Origin: Alphaproteobacteria bacterium
Lineage (GTDB): Bacteria; Pseudomonadota; Alphaproteobacteria; CACIAM-22H2
DNA length: 64,000 nt
Assembly (NCBI GenBank): GCA_017308135.1
Contig: JAFKFM010000013.1
Coordinates: 127,437 to 191,436 of the forward strand
Direction: 5' to 3'
Numbering within the stretch: position 1 is the stretch's first letter; each line of letters starts with the position of its first letter. The position numbers and the translations under genes were made by a program. The notes under the pieces were generated by a model. That model made no database searches, was not told the DNA's origin, and saw only the letters and a list, made by a program, of their open reading frames with translations. Positions 1-7,760 of this stretch are shown piece after piece.

Positions 1-1442
1 ACGAACAGCAGCTTGGGTCGCGGCTGTACACGCTGGGTCTGCGCCGCGATAAAGGACAGAAAGACCGTCTTTCCCGATCCGGTCGGTCCCACGACGGTGA
101 AGTTGCCGATGTCGCGAACGTGATGGTTATAGTAGTAGGCGGTCTGCGACGTTGTCTCGAACACCGAGATGGCGGGGCCCCAGTGGTTGCCGTCCGGCCG
201 TCCGCTCGGATAATTATGTAATGACGTAAATCCCGCAAAATTCTTCGACGAAATCACGCCCTTTCGCGCGATATAGGCAAAATTGCCCGGCAGCTGCGCC
301 CAAAAGGCCGCCTCGCAATTGAGGTCCTCTCGGGTCCAGATCACCGAACGATCGGTGAGCGCCGCGCCGACCGCCGTAACTGCGGCCCCGACCTCGCCGA
401 GGTTGCGGCCCAGGCACATCACCGTCATGTGGTGCTCGCCATAGATCGCCTCCGACGCAAGCAGTTCGTCGCGCGCGTCATCGAGATGCTCAGCGACGAT
501 TGAGCCGGCCTCGTCCGACATATCGACCTGGCGCGACACGCGGTCGATCTGCTTGGCGGCTTCGGGACGGTCGACGATGGCAAAGGTTTGTGTCGCGATG
601 AACTCGTGCGGAACACGCAATAGATTGTCGAACGAGCCGGGACCGGTCTGCGCCGGGTATTCGCGGATCGAAACCATGGCGCCGAAACGGGTATCCTCGG
701 GTCCGGCGCCGCGGATCTCGATTGCGTTGCGACCGAAAAAGAGTCGCTTCATCGAGAGCGCATCCGCGATGTTCATGCGCGGGAGGTGCATCGGGCGCGG
801 TATGCCGCCGTTGAGCAACTGCACCAGGAACTCCAACGGCTCGGAAAACCATATTCCTTCGCGGCGAACCACGCCCAACTGGCGTGCCCCGTATCCGGCG
901 AGGTTCTCGCGAACCGCAGTTGCGGCGTCACGAAGCTCGGTCAGCGCCGTTTGCCCGGCGACCGACTCGCCAGCCTCGTCCTTGCGGCCGAGCAGCTTCG
1001 TCAGCATGACGTCGAAGGTCCCGGCCTGGCCCTGCAGCGGGCGCCGGACGATGGTCAGGTAAATGTCGTTGACGAACATGCGCCGCTGGGACAGCGCCGC
1101 ATCGTAACGCTCGTCGAGTTCGCGACACAACGGATTGTCGAAGGTCGAGTCGATCCGTGGCTGTACCTCGCGCCGGATGATGTGGCCGGCCAATGCGAAC
1201 CGCGAATTCGCGAGGGTGCGGACGACGTCGTTGCGGCCCAGCAGGCGCGCGTTGACCTCGCTCATGTCCGAGGTCTCGAACGAATAACCGTCGAGCTTGA
1301 GGATGGTCATCACGAGGCCATCCCGCGTCTTGATGATGTGGTCATCCACGTGCCGGGTATAGGGCAGGTGCGATGCGACCGGACGCTCACGCCGTGAGAC
1401 GGCGCCGTAGGTCAATTCGTCAAGCAGGGCACGCGCGACCAT
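1..1442 (-). CDS. virB4: VirB4-family conjugation ATPase (partial, C-terminus beyond left edge)
   Basis: Energising ATPase of a type IV secretion/conjugation system, acting at the inner membrane with VirB3. About 480 codons are visible from the ATG at 1442 (protein begins MVARALLDELTYG). The N-terminal VirB4 domain is followed by a Walker A motif, GPTGSGKT, encoded near bases 70-95, so the rest of the ATPase domain lies outside the window. It follows virB3 by about 9 bp in a virB1-B2-B3-B4 order. The family call rests on the P-loop, its position after about 450 residues, and the neighbouring virB2/virB3. TrbE is the alternative name for the same family. Confidence 0.9.
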   Translation of the reverse strand, partial: MVARALLDELTYGAVSRRERPVASHLPYTRHVDDHIIKTRDGLVMTILKLDGYSFETSDMSEVNARLLGRNDVVRTLANSRFALAGHIIRREVQPRIDSTFDNPLCRELDERYDAALSQRRMFVNDIYLTIVRRPLQGQAGTFDVMLTKLLGRKDEAGESVAGQTALTELRDAATAVRENLAGYGARQLGVVRREGIWFSEPLEFLVQLLNGGIPRPMHLPRMNIADALSMKRLFFGRNAIEIRGAGPEDTRFGAMVSIREYPAQTGPGSFDNLLRVPHEFIATQTFAIVDRPEAAKQIDRVSRQVDMSDEAGSIVAEHLDDARDELLASEAIYGEHHMTVMCLGRNLGEVGAAVTAVGAALTDRSVIWTREDLNCEAAFWAQLPGNFAYIARKGVISSKNFAGFTSLHNYPSGRPDGNHWGPAISVFETTSQTAYYYNHHVRDIGNFTVVGPTGSGKTVFLSFIAAQTQRVQPRPKLLF

Positions 1443-1451
1443 ATCGAGTCC

Positions 1452-1748
1452 TCATGCGGAGTAACTGTCCGCGGCCCAGAAGGCGCGCGAGCGAGGCGGG
1501 CATTTGGTGGATTTGACGAAGAGGATTTCGAAAATGCGGTCGTCGCGGAGCGTCATGACATAGCCGAACAGATGCAGCGGGATCGCGACCAACAGCATGA
1601 AGAGATTGTGCGAGACCAAAAAGCACACGCTGGAGACCACTCCGTTGAACATGAAGTACATGTACGGCACGCCCATCAGGGTCGGCGCGCGCGTCAGTGC
1701 CTTGACGAGCGGTGTGATGAGGGGATCCTCGAGCTCGTTCTCTGTCAT
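1452..1748 (-). CDS. virB3: VirB3-like inner-membrane protein
   Basis: 98-aa membrane protein of the mating-pair apparatus, normally partnering VirB4. I chose the internal ATG at 1748 because its ATGA overlaps the virB2 stop, a typical translational coupling; the longer frame has no upstream support. The sequence begins MTENELEDPLITPL, matching the VirB3 N-terminal 'DPLF..ALTRP' pattern, and has two hydrophobic stretches around residues 27-50 and 51-66. It sits between virB2 and virB4. Confidence 0.85.
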   Translation of the reverse strand: MTENELEDPLITPLVKALTRAPTLMGVPYMYFMFNGVVSSVCFLVSHNLFMLLVAIPLHLFGYVMTLRDDRIFEILFVKSTKCPPRSRAFWAADSYSA

Positions 1749-2050
1749 TGCCCCACCGCCGACTGGAAGAACTGCACGATCTGCGCCGAGCCGAACACGA
1801 GAACGATCCCGAAGATGACGCTGCCGGCGATGCCCCAGGTCAGTCGTCCGGACCATGCGAAGAACCCGCAGGCGATGACGGCAAGCGTTGCCAGCGCCGT
1901 GGCGATCGGCCCGGTGAGCGCCGACACCAATTGCGTCAGCGTGGACTGCACAGGCTGCAGCGTCCCGCCGCTCGATTGCGCCGCGGCGTCCGCGATGCTT
2001 CCCACCAAGAGCGCCCCCGCAAGCGGCCAGCGCGATACCCATTTCCTCAT
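1745..2050 (-). CDS. virB2: VirB2-like major pilin
   Basis: 101-aa prepilin of the conjugative pilus. The ATG at 2050 is preceded by a strong ribosome binding site (GGAGGATCGG on the coding strand). A signal peptide (MRKWVSRWPLAGALL..., cleavage plausible after ADAAAQ) is followed by two hydrophobic helices, 'LTGPIATALATLAVIACGFF' and 'GIAGSVIFGIVLVFGSAQIV', the usual VirB2/TrbC layout. Its stop overlaps the virB3 start by four bases. Confidence 0.85.
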   Translation of the reverse strand: MRKWVSRWPLAGALLVGSIADAAAQSSGGTLQPVQSTLTQLVSALTGPIATALATLAVIACGFFAWSGRLTWGIAGSVIFGIVLVFGSAQIVQFFQSAVGQ

Positions 2051-2064
2051 CCGATCCTCCGTTT

Positions 2065-2799
2065 TCAATCGACGTGCATGACGAATCCGTCGCTCCAACC
2101 CGCCTGAGGCGCTGCTTTCTCCACCGGAGGCGCGGCGGCGGCCGGCGTCCCGGGCTCGATCAGGTCCGGGCTGCCCATCGGGTTGCGCGCGTCGCGATGG
2201 GGCGCGCCGCCTGGCGTAGGCCAGAGGTAGAAGTCGTTGATGACCTGAGCGACGAACCGCACTGTCTCGGGAAACGGAGGAACGCCGCGGCTGTCTTCCA
2301 CGGCGCCTTCGCCCGCATTGTAGGCGGCGAGGATGAAGAGCGGATTCCGATACTTCTCATGCAGAGCGCGAAGAAAGCGGACGCCGCCGCGCACGTTGTC
2401 CGCAGGATCGCAAAGATCAACCTTGAAGCGTCGCGCCGTCTCCGGTTTCAATTGCATCAAGCCGAATGCGCCCTTGTCGGACAGTGCGATCGAATTGAAG
2501 TGGCTTTCCGCCTTCGCGACCGATTGCACAAAATCTGGATAGAAATTCTCCTCTGTGGCGATGCGCACGACCAGCGCGCGCGCCGCCTCCGGCGCCATCG
2601 CCTTGGCGTCGGCGCAGGGAGCGGTTGCGGCAAAGGTGGTATCGATTCGTTCGATTGCAGGAGGTGGCGTATTAAGGGGCAGGATTCGGCCCGAGGCGTC
2701 GACGGCGGCCAGCCTGGGCGGCGCAGCGGCATCCTGCGCGCTTGCGGTCCCGAGAACCGCCAGGACGCTGCACCCGAGCGCTGCGATGCGAGTCGACAT
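2065..2799 (-). CDS. virB1: VirB1-like lytic transglycosylase
   Basis: 244-aa exported muralytic enzyme that locally opens peptidoglycan for the conjugation channel. The chosen start at 2799 has a clear ribosome binding site (GGAGGCGGGG) and opens a signal peptide (MSTRIAALGCSVLAVLGTASAQ). The SLT domain shows 'VAKAESHFNSIALS', with the catalytic Glu in AES, then 'KGAFGLMQLKPETA' and 'NVRGGVRFL', and 'FILAAYNAGEGAV', all family hallmarks. It is the first gene of the minus-strand virB block; the longer open frame upstream would run over the promoter and is rejected. Confidence 0.88.
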   Translation of the reverse strand: MSTRIAALGCSVLAVLGTASAQDAAAPPRLAAVDASGRILPLNTPPPAIERIDTTFAATAPCADAKAMAPEAARALVVRIATEENFYPDFVQSVAKAESHFNSIALSDKGAFGLMQLKPETARRFKVDLCDPADNVRGGVRFLRALHEKYRNPLFILAAYNAGEGAVEDSRGVPPFPETVRFVAQVINDFYLWPTPGGAPHRDARNPMGSPDLIEPGTPAAAAPPVEKAAPQAGWSDGFVMHVD

Positions 2800-2823
2800 G
2801 CCACCCCGCCTCCATTTTCTAAT

Positions 2824-2848
2824 AGACAATATATTGAATGTTGATAAC
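2824..2848 (+). promoter_or_regulatory. AT-rich motif shared with 5543-5567 (copy 1)
   Basis: AGACAATATATT followed by GAATGTTGATAA lies in the divergent region between virB1 and the TrbM-like gene. A near copy, AGACAATATATT followed by AGATGTTATCAT, starts at 5543 before the next plus-strand gene group. The surrounding DNA is strongly GC-rich, so two such AT-rich matches in one transfer region stand out. Its function is not known; a common operator or promoter element is inferred. Confidence 0.4.
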
Positions 2849-2855
2849 TTGGCAA
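2828..2855 (-). promoter_or_regulatory. Candidate promoter of the virB1-B4 block
   Basis: On the minus strand TTGCCA (2855-2850) and TATATT (2833-2828) are separated by 16 bp and lie about 30 bp upstream of virB1; each hexamer matches the sigma-70 consensus at five of six bases. The -10 lies inside the palindrome CAATATATTG (2827-2836), which could also serve as an operator. Confidence 0.4.
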
Positions 2856-2899
2856 CAGGATTAAACCATGCGTCCCCTGCTCTGACTCCCGGAGGATGG

Positions 2900-3400
2900 A
2901 TGAAACGCGGTGCAGTTCTGTTGACGGCCGTCGGCGTTTTGTGCGCGTCCGGCATCGCCGTGAGCGCGCGCGCGCAAGATGCGTCATTCGGATGCAAGGT
3001 GCTGCTATGCGCGGCCGCAAGCGCGCCGGGCTGGTCGGGCATCCCCTATTGCGTGCCAGTCATGCAGACCCTGTTCCGCCAGTTGGCGAAGGGCGGCGGT
3101 TGGCCGACCTGCTCCGAGGGGAATGCCAGCGGGCTTGGCTACGAGCCCTATCAGGCGTGTCCGGTTGGGCTGACCCCCGTTCAAGCATCGTCGGACGGCG
3201 GAGCAGGTCTCTTCTCCGCGCCCAACGGCAATCTTTGCGCTGATCTTTCAAAGCCGCAACAAGTCTGTACGGGTGGCGACGGCGGTTGCACCACGACCTA
3301 TCCAACGACGGCGCGAGAGTCGCGGAGCGATCCTTACTACGTCGACATCAACACGGCGAACGGCGCCCAGCGCTTCTATTTCTCCTTGCAGGGCTACTAA
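2900..3400 (+). CDS. TrbM/KikA-like conjugal transfer protein, exported
   Basis: 166-aa periplasmic protein. The start at 2900 follows GGAGG and opens a signal peptide (KRGAVLLTAVGVLCASGIAVSARAQ). The mature start, 'FGCKVLLCAAASAPGWSGIPYCVPVMQ', followed by a Cys in 'WPTCSEGN', has the spaced cysteines seen at the start of TrbM/KikA/MpfK proteins. It is the first gene of the plus-strand transfer cluster, divergent from virB1, with the next gene starting 1 bp after its stop. The family call is by pattern only; the C-terminal part is not diagnostic. Confidence 0.6.
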   Translation: MKRGAVLLTAVGVLCASGIAVSARAQDASFGCKVLLCAAASAPGWSGIPYCVPVMQTLFRQLAKGGGWPTCSEGNASGLGYEPYQACPVGLTPVQASSDGGAGLFSAPNGNLCADLSKPQQVCTGGDGGCTTTYPTTARESRSDPYYVDINTANGAQRFYFSLQGY

Positions 3401-3401
3401 T

Positions 3402-4013
3402 ATGGGAAGAGCTGGGATTCTCGCCGTCGCCATCGCGCCGGTTCTGGCGTGGAACGCCGCAATCGCAGGACCCGCCGCATCGCGATGGTTCCCAGTCCCC
3501 GTAAATGCTCTCTATCTGACCGGCGACAGCTGGTCCGACGGTGGCGTCACCTATCGCCTCTATGGCGTTCAATCCTGCCTTCGCGGAACGAACTTCACCA
3601 ACGCGCACGGTCTCCAACGCGACTGCGGAGAGGCCTCGCTTGCCATGCTGGTGGCGCTCATCCGCGATCTGCGACCGCATTGTTATGACGCTGCCGAGCA
3701 GCCTGGGACCAAAACCATCTTCGTGTTCTGCGTCGCGAGCCGCACGACCGGCGCCGGCGCCGGATCACGGATCGATCTCGGCACGGCGCTGATCGCCACG
3801 GGTTTCGCCTTCGCCGCCCTGAAGCCGGATGGTCAGCCCGCGCACGCGCCGTACTTTGTCGCGCAGCTTGTCGCGCAACGCGCCAACGCGGGTTTGTGGG
3901 CCTTTCCCGACCTGCCCGAACCGAATGCCATCATCCTGCGTGCCCTGCATGAGCAAACGCCGACAGCCTCACCTGAGGCGCTAACGTCATCTCCGCAAAC
4001 GCCAACACCTTGA
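3402..4013 (+). CDS. SNase-fold (thermonuclease-like) exported protein 1, likely inactive
   Basis: 203 aa with an N-terminal signal segment (MGRAGILAVAIAPVLAWNAAIAGPA). The fold signs are 'GGVTYRLYGVQSC', an early 'DCGEASLAMLVALI' helix, 'SRIDLGTALIATGFAFA', 'APYFVAQLVAQRANAGLWAF', the typical SNase succession. In micrococcal nuclease the segment after RLYG carries the catalytic D and E; here it reads VQSCLRG, so catalysis is probably lost. It begins 1 bp after the TrbM-like stop and is followed by ssb and a second SNase-like gene. Confidence 0.65.
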   Translation: MGRAGILAVAIAPVLAWNAAIAGPAASRWFPVPVNALYLTGDSWSDGGVTYRLYGVQSCLRGTNFTNAHGLQRDCGEASLAMLVALIRDLRPHCYDAAEQPGTKTIFVFCVASRTTGAGAGSRIDLGTALIATGFAFAALKPDGQPAHAPYFVAQLVAQRANAGLWAFPDLPEPNAIILRALHEQTPTASPEALTSSPQTPTP

Positions 4014-4043
4014 TAGCCATCCAGCAACTTCGGGAGAGAGACT

Positions 4044-4379
4044 ATGAGAACGACGAATCTTTTCATCCTGCGGGGCCGCGTCGGTCAGACCCCGAAGGCC
4101 TTCAACAAGGCCGCCAAGATCAACGTGGCGACCGACCGCGCATGGACCGACGGCAAAGGCGAACGGCGCGAGGAGACGGATTGGGTGACGGTCACGATCC
4201 TCAACGAAAAGGCGGCGGAATGGGCGATCGCGAACATCGCCAAGGGCGACGCTGTCTACGCCGAATGCCGGGTGGCCGATGGATCCTACAAGAAAGATGG
4301 TGAAACCATTTATACGACCGACATCATCGCCAACGTCTTCCACAAGCTCGATCTCGGGTTGCGCGATGAGGTCGCATAA
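4044..4379 (+). CDS. ssb: Single-stranded DNA-binding protein (short OB-fold)
   Basis: 111-aa OB-fold protein beginning MRTTNLFILRGRVGQTPKAF, then 'KINVATDRAWTDGKGE', 'ETDWVTVTILNEKAAEWAIANIAKGDAVYAECRV', which follows the SSB strand order. It lacks the acidic C-terminal tail (…DDDIPF) of housekeeping SSB, so it may coat transferred strands without recruiting host partners. Ribosome binding site GGGAGAGAG precedes the ATG. Its stop overlaps the next start by 14 bp. Confidence 0.8.
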   Translation: MRTTNLFILRGRVGQTPKAFNKAAKINVATDRAWTDGKGERREETDWVTVTILNEKAAEWAIANIAKGDAVYAECRVADGSYKKDGETIYTTDIIANVFHKLDLGLRDEVA

Positions 4380-4956
4380 ACTCCTCGCTGGCGTGCTGTC
4401 AGGTTTTGCCGTCTTCGCCGGTCACGCGGGCCTTGCGCAAACACTCAGCCCGACCCCTGGCCTCTACTTCCCGAGAGCCGCCGTTCAGTCGCCGCCGCTG
4501 CGCGTCGAGGTGATCGACGGAACACGCTTCCGCGATATCGAGACCCAAGCGGTCTATCGGCTCTATGGAATCGACACCTGCGCACCCGATCAAACCGCGC
4601 GCCTCGGCCGCCAGCTTTGGCCCTGTGGCACGATGGCGACAGCCTGGCTCGTCACCGCGACGCTCAACGCCTGGCTTGCCTGCAGAACCTTGCGCGATGA
4701 GGCCGGTGAGCATTTGGTCCGATGTGCCTCGGCCGGTCATCAAGATATCGCTGCGGATATGGTGCGTGAGGGCGTCGCCGTCGCCCGTCCGTCGTCGCCG
4801 GACGACCCCGGCGTCCGCGCTTATGAGTTGGCCGAGCAGGACGCTCGCAAGGCGTATCGCGGTCTGTGGTCAAGCACCTTTCAGATGCCTTGGGACTGGC
4901 GCGCGGCTCCGGACGCCAAGCGCCAAGCCGCGCGGCAGGGCGAGGCGACGCCGTGA
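4366..4956 (+). CDS. SNase-fold (thermonuclease-like) exported protein 2
   Basis: 196 aa; the start at 4366 lies inside the end of ssb and opens a signal peptide (MRSHKLLAGVLSGFAVFAGHAGLAQ). The domain shows 'VEVIDGTRFRDIETQAVYRLYGIDTCAPDQ', 'LVRCASAGHQDIAADMVREGVAVA' and 'EQDARKAYRGLW', good SNase-family landmarks. The Asp of IDT and an Arg in LVRC are kept, but the usual Glu after ID-x-P is not obvious, so activity is doubtful. It is a paralogue of the gene at 3402. Confidence 0.68.
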   Translation: MRSHKLLAGVLSGFAVFAGHAGLAQTLSPTPGLYFPRAAVQSPPLRVEVIDGTRFRDIETQAVYRLYGIDTCAPDQTARLGRQLWPCGTMATAWLVTATLNAWLACRTLRDEAGEHLVRCASAGHQDIAADMVREGVAVARPSSPDDPGVRAYELAEQDARKAYRGLWSSTFQMPWDWRAAPDAKRQAARQGEATP

Positions 4957-5501
4957 TTCGCCCAGCCCATAGCCTGATCGCGCCCCTGCTGATGGTATTG
5001 GCGGGCTGCGCCGCGCCGGGGGCGCCTGTCGTTGAACTTGGACCACCGGCGCCCGAACCGCTCTATAGTCCCGAACAGGTCAAGCCGGGCCGCCTCGAAT
5101 ATGCACCGGATCGCTCGACTTTCGCGCCCCTGCTGACGGAACGAGTTTTTTACCCGACGCAGCCCGAGGCCAACGCAGCCTATCTTCGTCTGCTCGCGGC
5201 AGCGCCGGGCGATCGCAGCTACCCTGCCTCGATCTGGTTGTTTGGATGCAAGCCCGGCGCGCTCGATGAACAGACCGCGCGCGTCACACGCTACCGGGGT
5301 CCGGTCGTCCATTGTGCGACGGATTTTCTGGATGGATCCGGACGGCGATTGCGGCGCGAAACCGCGAATTATTATTACTACGCCTCAGTGTGGAACATGC
5401 AGTCCGTCTATCCACCGCGTGTCGCCGCGCCGTGGCGCAATCGCGAGCGGTCGCCCAAGGACTTCTGGTGGTGGGTGCCTGGCCGGCCTCGCTACGAATA
5501 G
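4953..5501 (+). CDS. Conjugation-cluster lipoprotein of unknown function
   Basis: 182 aa from GTG at 4953, which overlaps the preceding stop. The N-terminus (IRPAHSLIAPLLMVLAGC) is a lipoprotein signal with lipobox LAGC, so the mature protein should be membrane-anchored. The rest is globular, with two further Cys (LFGCKPG, VHCATDF) and a basic, tryptophan-rich C-terminus. It is longer than classical VirB7. No family is recognised; its place in the transfer cluster suggests an envelope role. Confidence 0.55.
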   Translation: MIRPAHSLIAPLLMVLAGCAAPGAPVVELGPPAPEPLYSPEQVKPGRLEYAPDRSTFAPLLTERVFYPTQPEANAAYLRLLAAAPGDRSYPASIWLFGCKPGALDEQTARVTRYRGPVVHCATDFLDGSGRRLRRETANYYYYASVWNMQSVYPPRVAAPWRNRERSPKDFWWWVPGRPRYE

Positions 5502-5542
5502 GAGGACGGGTCGTGCGTGGCGGGCCGGCGTCGACAAAGCAA

Positions 5543-5567
5543 AGACAATATATTAGATGTTATCATC
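5543..5567 (+). promoter_or_regulatory. AT-rich motif shared with 2824-2848 (copy 2)
   Basis: AGACAATATATT then AGATGTTATCAT, matching copy 1 over 12 bases and largely beyond. It overlaps the first possible ATG (5557) of the following gene, which suggests that gene starts further downstream or is under a repressor-like element. Confidence 0.4.
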
Positions 5568-6180
5568 GCTCCAGAGCTGCTTTGAGCAATTGACGGGACG
5601 CGGGGCAAGCACCCTGATCGCGGGAATAATGACGATGATCGAGCTCACCACTGCTGCTCATCCCCAATCGCTCACTCCCGATCCCGCGGCGTGGCGACCG
5701 ATGTCATACGCCAACCTTCAAAAACCTTCATCGCAGACGGCGACCTATGTCGACATCTGGAAAGACGCCATCGAGGCAAATAATCGCGCTTACAAAGCAC
5801 GGGGCGATCTCCGGTTTTCCGGCGGCAACGCCCCGGTGACGGAGGCCCACTTCGTCATCTGGAGCGCCCGGCGTTCCGTCGTTCTCAGCGTTCTCGACAC
5901 CGCAATCGAGTGCTCCGTCAAGCAGGTCGCGCCGGACGCCCATGCAACAGTAAAGCTCTGCCCGATGCGGATCGCGATCTATGAGGGTTTGCAGGTCAAG
6001 ACGATGGATGGCGGCCGTGGCTGCTTTCTCGAGCTCGCGCCGGGAGCCGCGCCGGACCCCGAGGCATCGGTGGCCTATGCGTCTTACGACGTTGCCACAA
6101 AGACAGTGAAAACCGGAATGATCGTCAACCACAAGGCCGTGGACGGATGCTCCCTCGAGCTTCCGCTGTATCGCCAATGA
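5557..6180 (+). CDS. Hypothetical exported protein of the transfer cluster
   Basis: Up to 207 aa. The first ATG (5557) lies within an AT-rich motif and lacks a ribosome binding site; the ATG at 5629 gives 183 aa but would cut into a hydrophobic signal-like stretch (ASTLIAGIMTMIELTTAA), so the start is uncertain. The mature part has three or four Cys (TAIECSV, VKLCPM, GGRGCF, VDGCSLEL). No family is recognised. It is followed after about 100 bp by the next exported protein in the same direction. Confidence 0.5.
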   Translation: MLSSLQSCFEQLTGRGASTLIAGIMTMIELTTAAHPQSLTPDPAAWRPMSYANLQKPSSQTATYVDIWKDAIEANNRAYKARGDLRFSGGNAPVTEAHFVIWSARRSVVLSVLDTAIECSVKQVAPDAHATVKLCPMRIAIYEGLQVKTMDGGRGCFLELAPGAAPDPEASVAYASYDVATKTVKTGMIVNHKAVDGCSLELPLYRQ

Positions 6181-6280
6181 AGGTCCGACTCACAACGCCG
6201 CGTGCCGATGCGCACACCAACCAGCCGCCGCCCCCAGGGCGTGCCGGCGTCGCGTGCTTTTCGTTGCAGGAGAATCGCTC

Positions 6281-6766
6281 ATGAATCCTCGACATCTCTT
6301 ATCGATCAGCATTGGCGTCTTCGCCATGGTTTCGGTCGCAACGCCGTCCGTCGCGGCCGATGCCGCCTTTGCCTACAAGACGTCGTATCGGAACGTCACC
6401 AAGGATCCGGACAATATCTGGACCGGCGACGCGCTCGCGCCCAATCCGAAGGGCACCGTGACCATTCATGAGTACCAGCTTCGCACGAGCCAGGGCGACT
6501 GGTTGATCTCGCAAATCTGGAACGAGGATTGCTCGTCGGGCACGTGCCCCACGCGTCTTGTCCAGATTGGGCCCGATGGGCATCGCGCAATCCTTGTCGA
6601 TGACATGATGCACCAGATCGTGCCACTCAACGACCCACGCTATGCGGGTGCGCCCGCGACGAAAGCCCAAACCGAGTTCGCAGAGCACCCTTTCCTGCTG
6701 AGCGATGACGGCAAGACCCTCCTGAATGGCGATTACAAATTCCAGCTCGCCGGAGGCAGACCGTGA
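6281..6766 (+). CDS. Hypothetical exported protein of the transfer cluster
   Basis: 161 aa with a ribosome binding site (GCAGGAGAATCGCTC) and signal peptide (MNPRHLLSISIGVFAMVSVATPSVAA). Mature protein is soluble, with a Cys pair in 'NEDCSSGTCPTRLV' likely forming a disulfide. Its stop overlaps the start of the lysozyme-like gene by four bases, so both are translationally coupled. No family recognised. Confidence 0.6.
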   Translation: MNPRHLLSISIGVFAMVSVATPSVAADAAFAYKTSYRNVTKDPDNIWTGDALAPNPKGTVTIHEYQLRTSQGDWLISQIWNEDCSSGTCPTRLVQIGPDGHRAILVDDMMHQIVPLNDPRYAGAPATKAQTEFAEHPFLLSDDGKTLLNGDYKFQLAGGRP

Positions 6767-7455
6767 GCGTCTCAACAGCCATCCGGCAGGTGCTCGTCGA
6801 CGCAGGTCTCCTGTTGTGTTTTTCTGCCGCCGCAGCCCTTGCCGGTCAATCCGCCGCGAGCCTCACGGCCGCCGGGATCCCTTCCAATTGCGCCGATTTC
6901 GCCGCCAAGGTATCCAGCAGTGAAGGTAATTTCGGGACCACCAACCAATATGGTTGCCTCGGTGCCTTCCAGTTCTGCCCGGGCACCTTCGAACGATACT
7001 ACAGTGGCAGCGCCCAGAGTTTCCTCAACAGTCCATCCGCGCAGACCGCCGCCTGGACGCAATATGAGGAGAATTCCTGGGGCCAGGCACAGAAGAACGG
7101 GTTGACCTCGCTTGTCGGTCAGCAGGTGTGCTCGGGCGGAAAATGCGCGACCATCGATCAGTCGGCGATCCTCATGGCGTGCCAGTTCGGCTGCGGGGCG
7201 AACGGAAAGCTCGCCAACTATGCGGCAAGCGGAGATTGCAACGCCCGCAATGTCAAGGACGGCAACGGCGTGAGCGTCTGCACGTATTTGGTGCGCGGAT
7301 CAGGCTACGACGTCTCGTGCTTCACCGGCCAGCAATCCGCGGTGTGCGCGCAGACGCCGACCGGACCTGGGGATTTTCCAACTTCGACTGGCATCGCCGC
7401 GAACCCGCCCGCGGCCGGTAGCGCCTCGATCGTCGTCGCCCCGACCGACGTCTAG
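6763..7455 (+). CDS. Exported lysozyme-like muralytic protein
   Basis: 230 aa. After a signal segment (VLVDAGLLLCFSAAAALAGQ) comes 'FAAKVSSSEGNFGTTNQYGCLGAFQFCPGTFERYY', which has the Glu and the G-x-x-Q-F spacing of lysozyme/transglycosylase folds, then four Cys-containing segments likely disulfide-bonded. It overlaps the upstream gene by ATGA. It would be a second cell-wall hydrolase beside virB1 in the same transfer region. The fold is inferred from motif order. Confidence 0.55.
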   Translation: MSVSTAIRQVLVDAGLLLCFSAAAALAGQSAASLTAAGIPSNCADFAAKVSSSEGNFGTTNQYGCLGAFQFCPGTFERYYSGSAQSFLNSPSAQTAAWTQYEENSWGQAQKNGLTSLVGQQVCSGGKCATIDQSAILMACQFGCGANGKLANYAASGDCNARNVKDGNGVSVCTYLVRGSGYDVSCFTGQQSAVCAQTPTGPGDFPTSTGIAANPPAAGSASIVVAPTDV

Positions 7456-7469
7456 GCGGCGCCTTGTCG

Positions 7470-7715
7470 TCAATTTCTCTCCGAGGGATCGCGGATGATG
7501 AAATCGGCGAAGGCGCGCAGTTGCTCTTCGGTCGCACCGCAAAGATCGCCGCCGCGATAGTGCGCATGGACAAGCGCCCAGAACACCACCTCATCGGAAC
7601 GGCCTGCAAATAACGCCTTCTGCAGCGTTCGTCCAATGAGTGTCACAGCACGCGCATGGTCGTATCGTGTGCGCAGTTCTTGAGCGACGATCTTAGTATC
7701 GGCGGTCCGAATCAC
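7470..7715 (-). CDS. Small hypothetical protein
   Basis: 81 aa, soluble, alpha-helical in appearance (ARAVTLIGRTLQKALFAG; EEQLRAFADFIIRD). Codon use looks like that of its neighbours, and a GAGGAACG-type ribosome binding site lies before the ATG. It lies just downstream of the autoinducer synthase on the same strand. No family recognised. Confidence 0.5.
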   Translation of the reverse strand: MIRTADTKIVAQELRTRYDHARAVTLIGRTLQKALFAGRSDEVVFWALVHAHYRGGDLCGATEEQLRAFADFIIRDPSERN

Positions 7716-7760
7716 CTGACGTTCCTCCTATCCTTTCTTGATGTGACGTGACGCGCGGCG

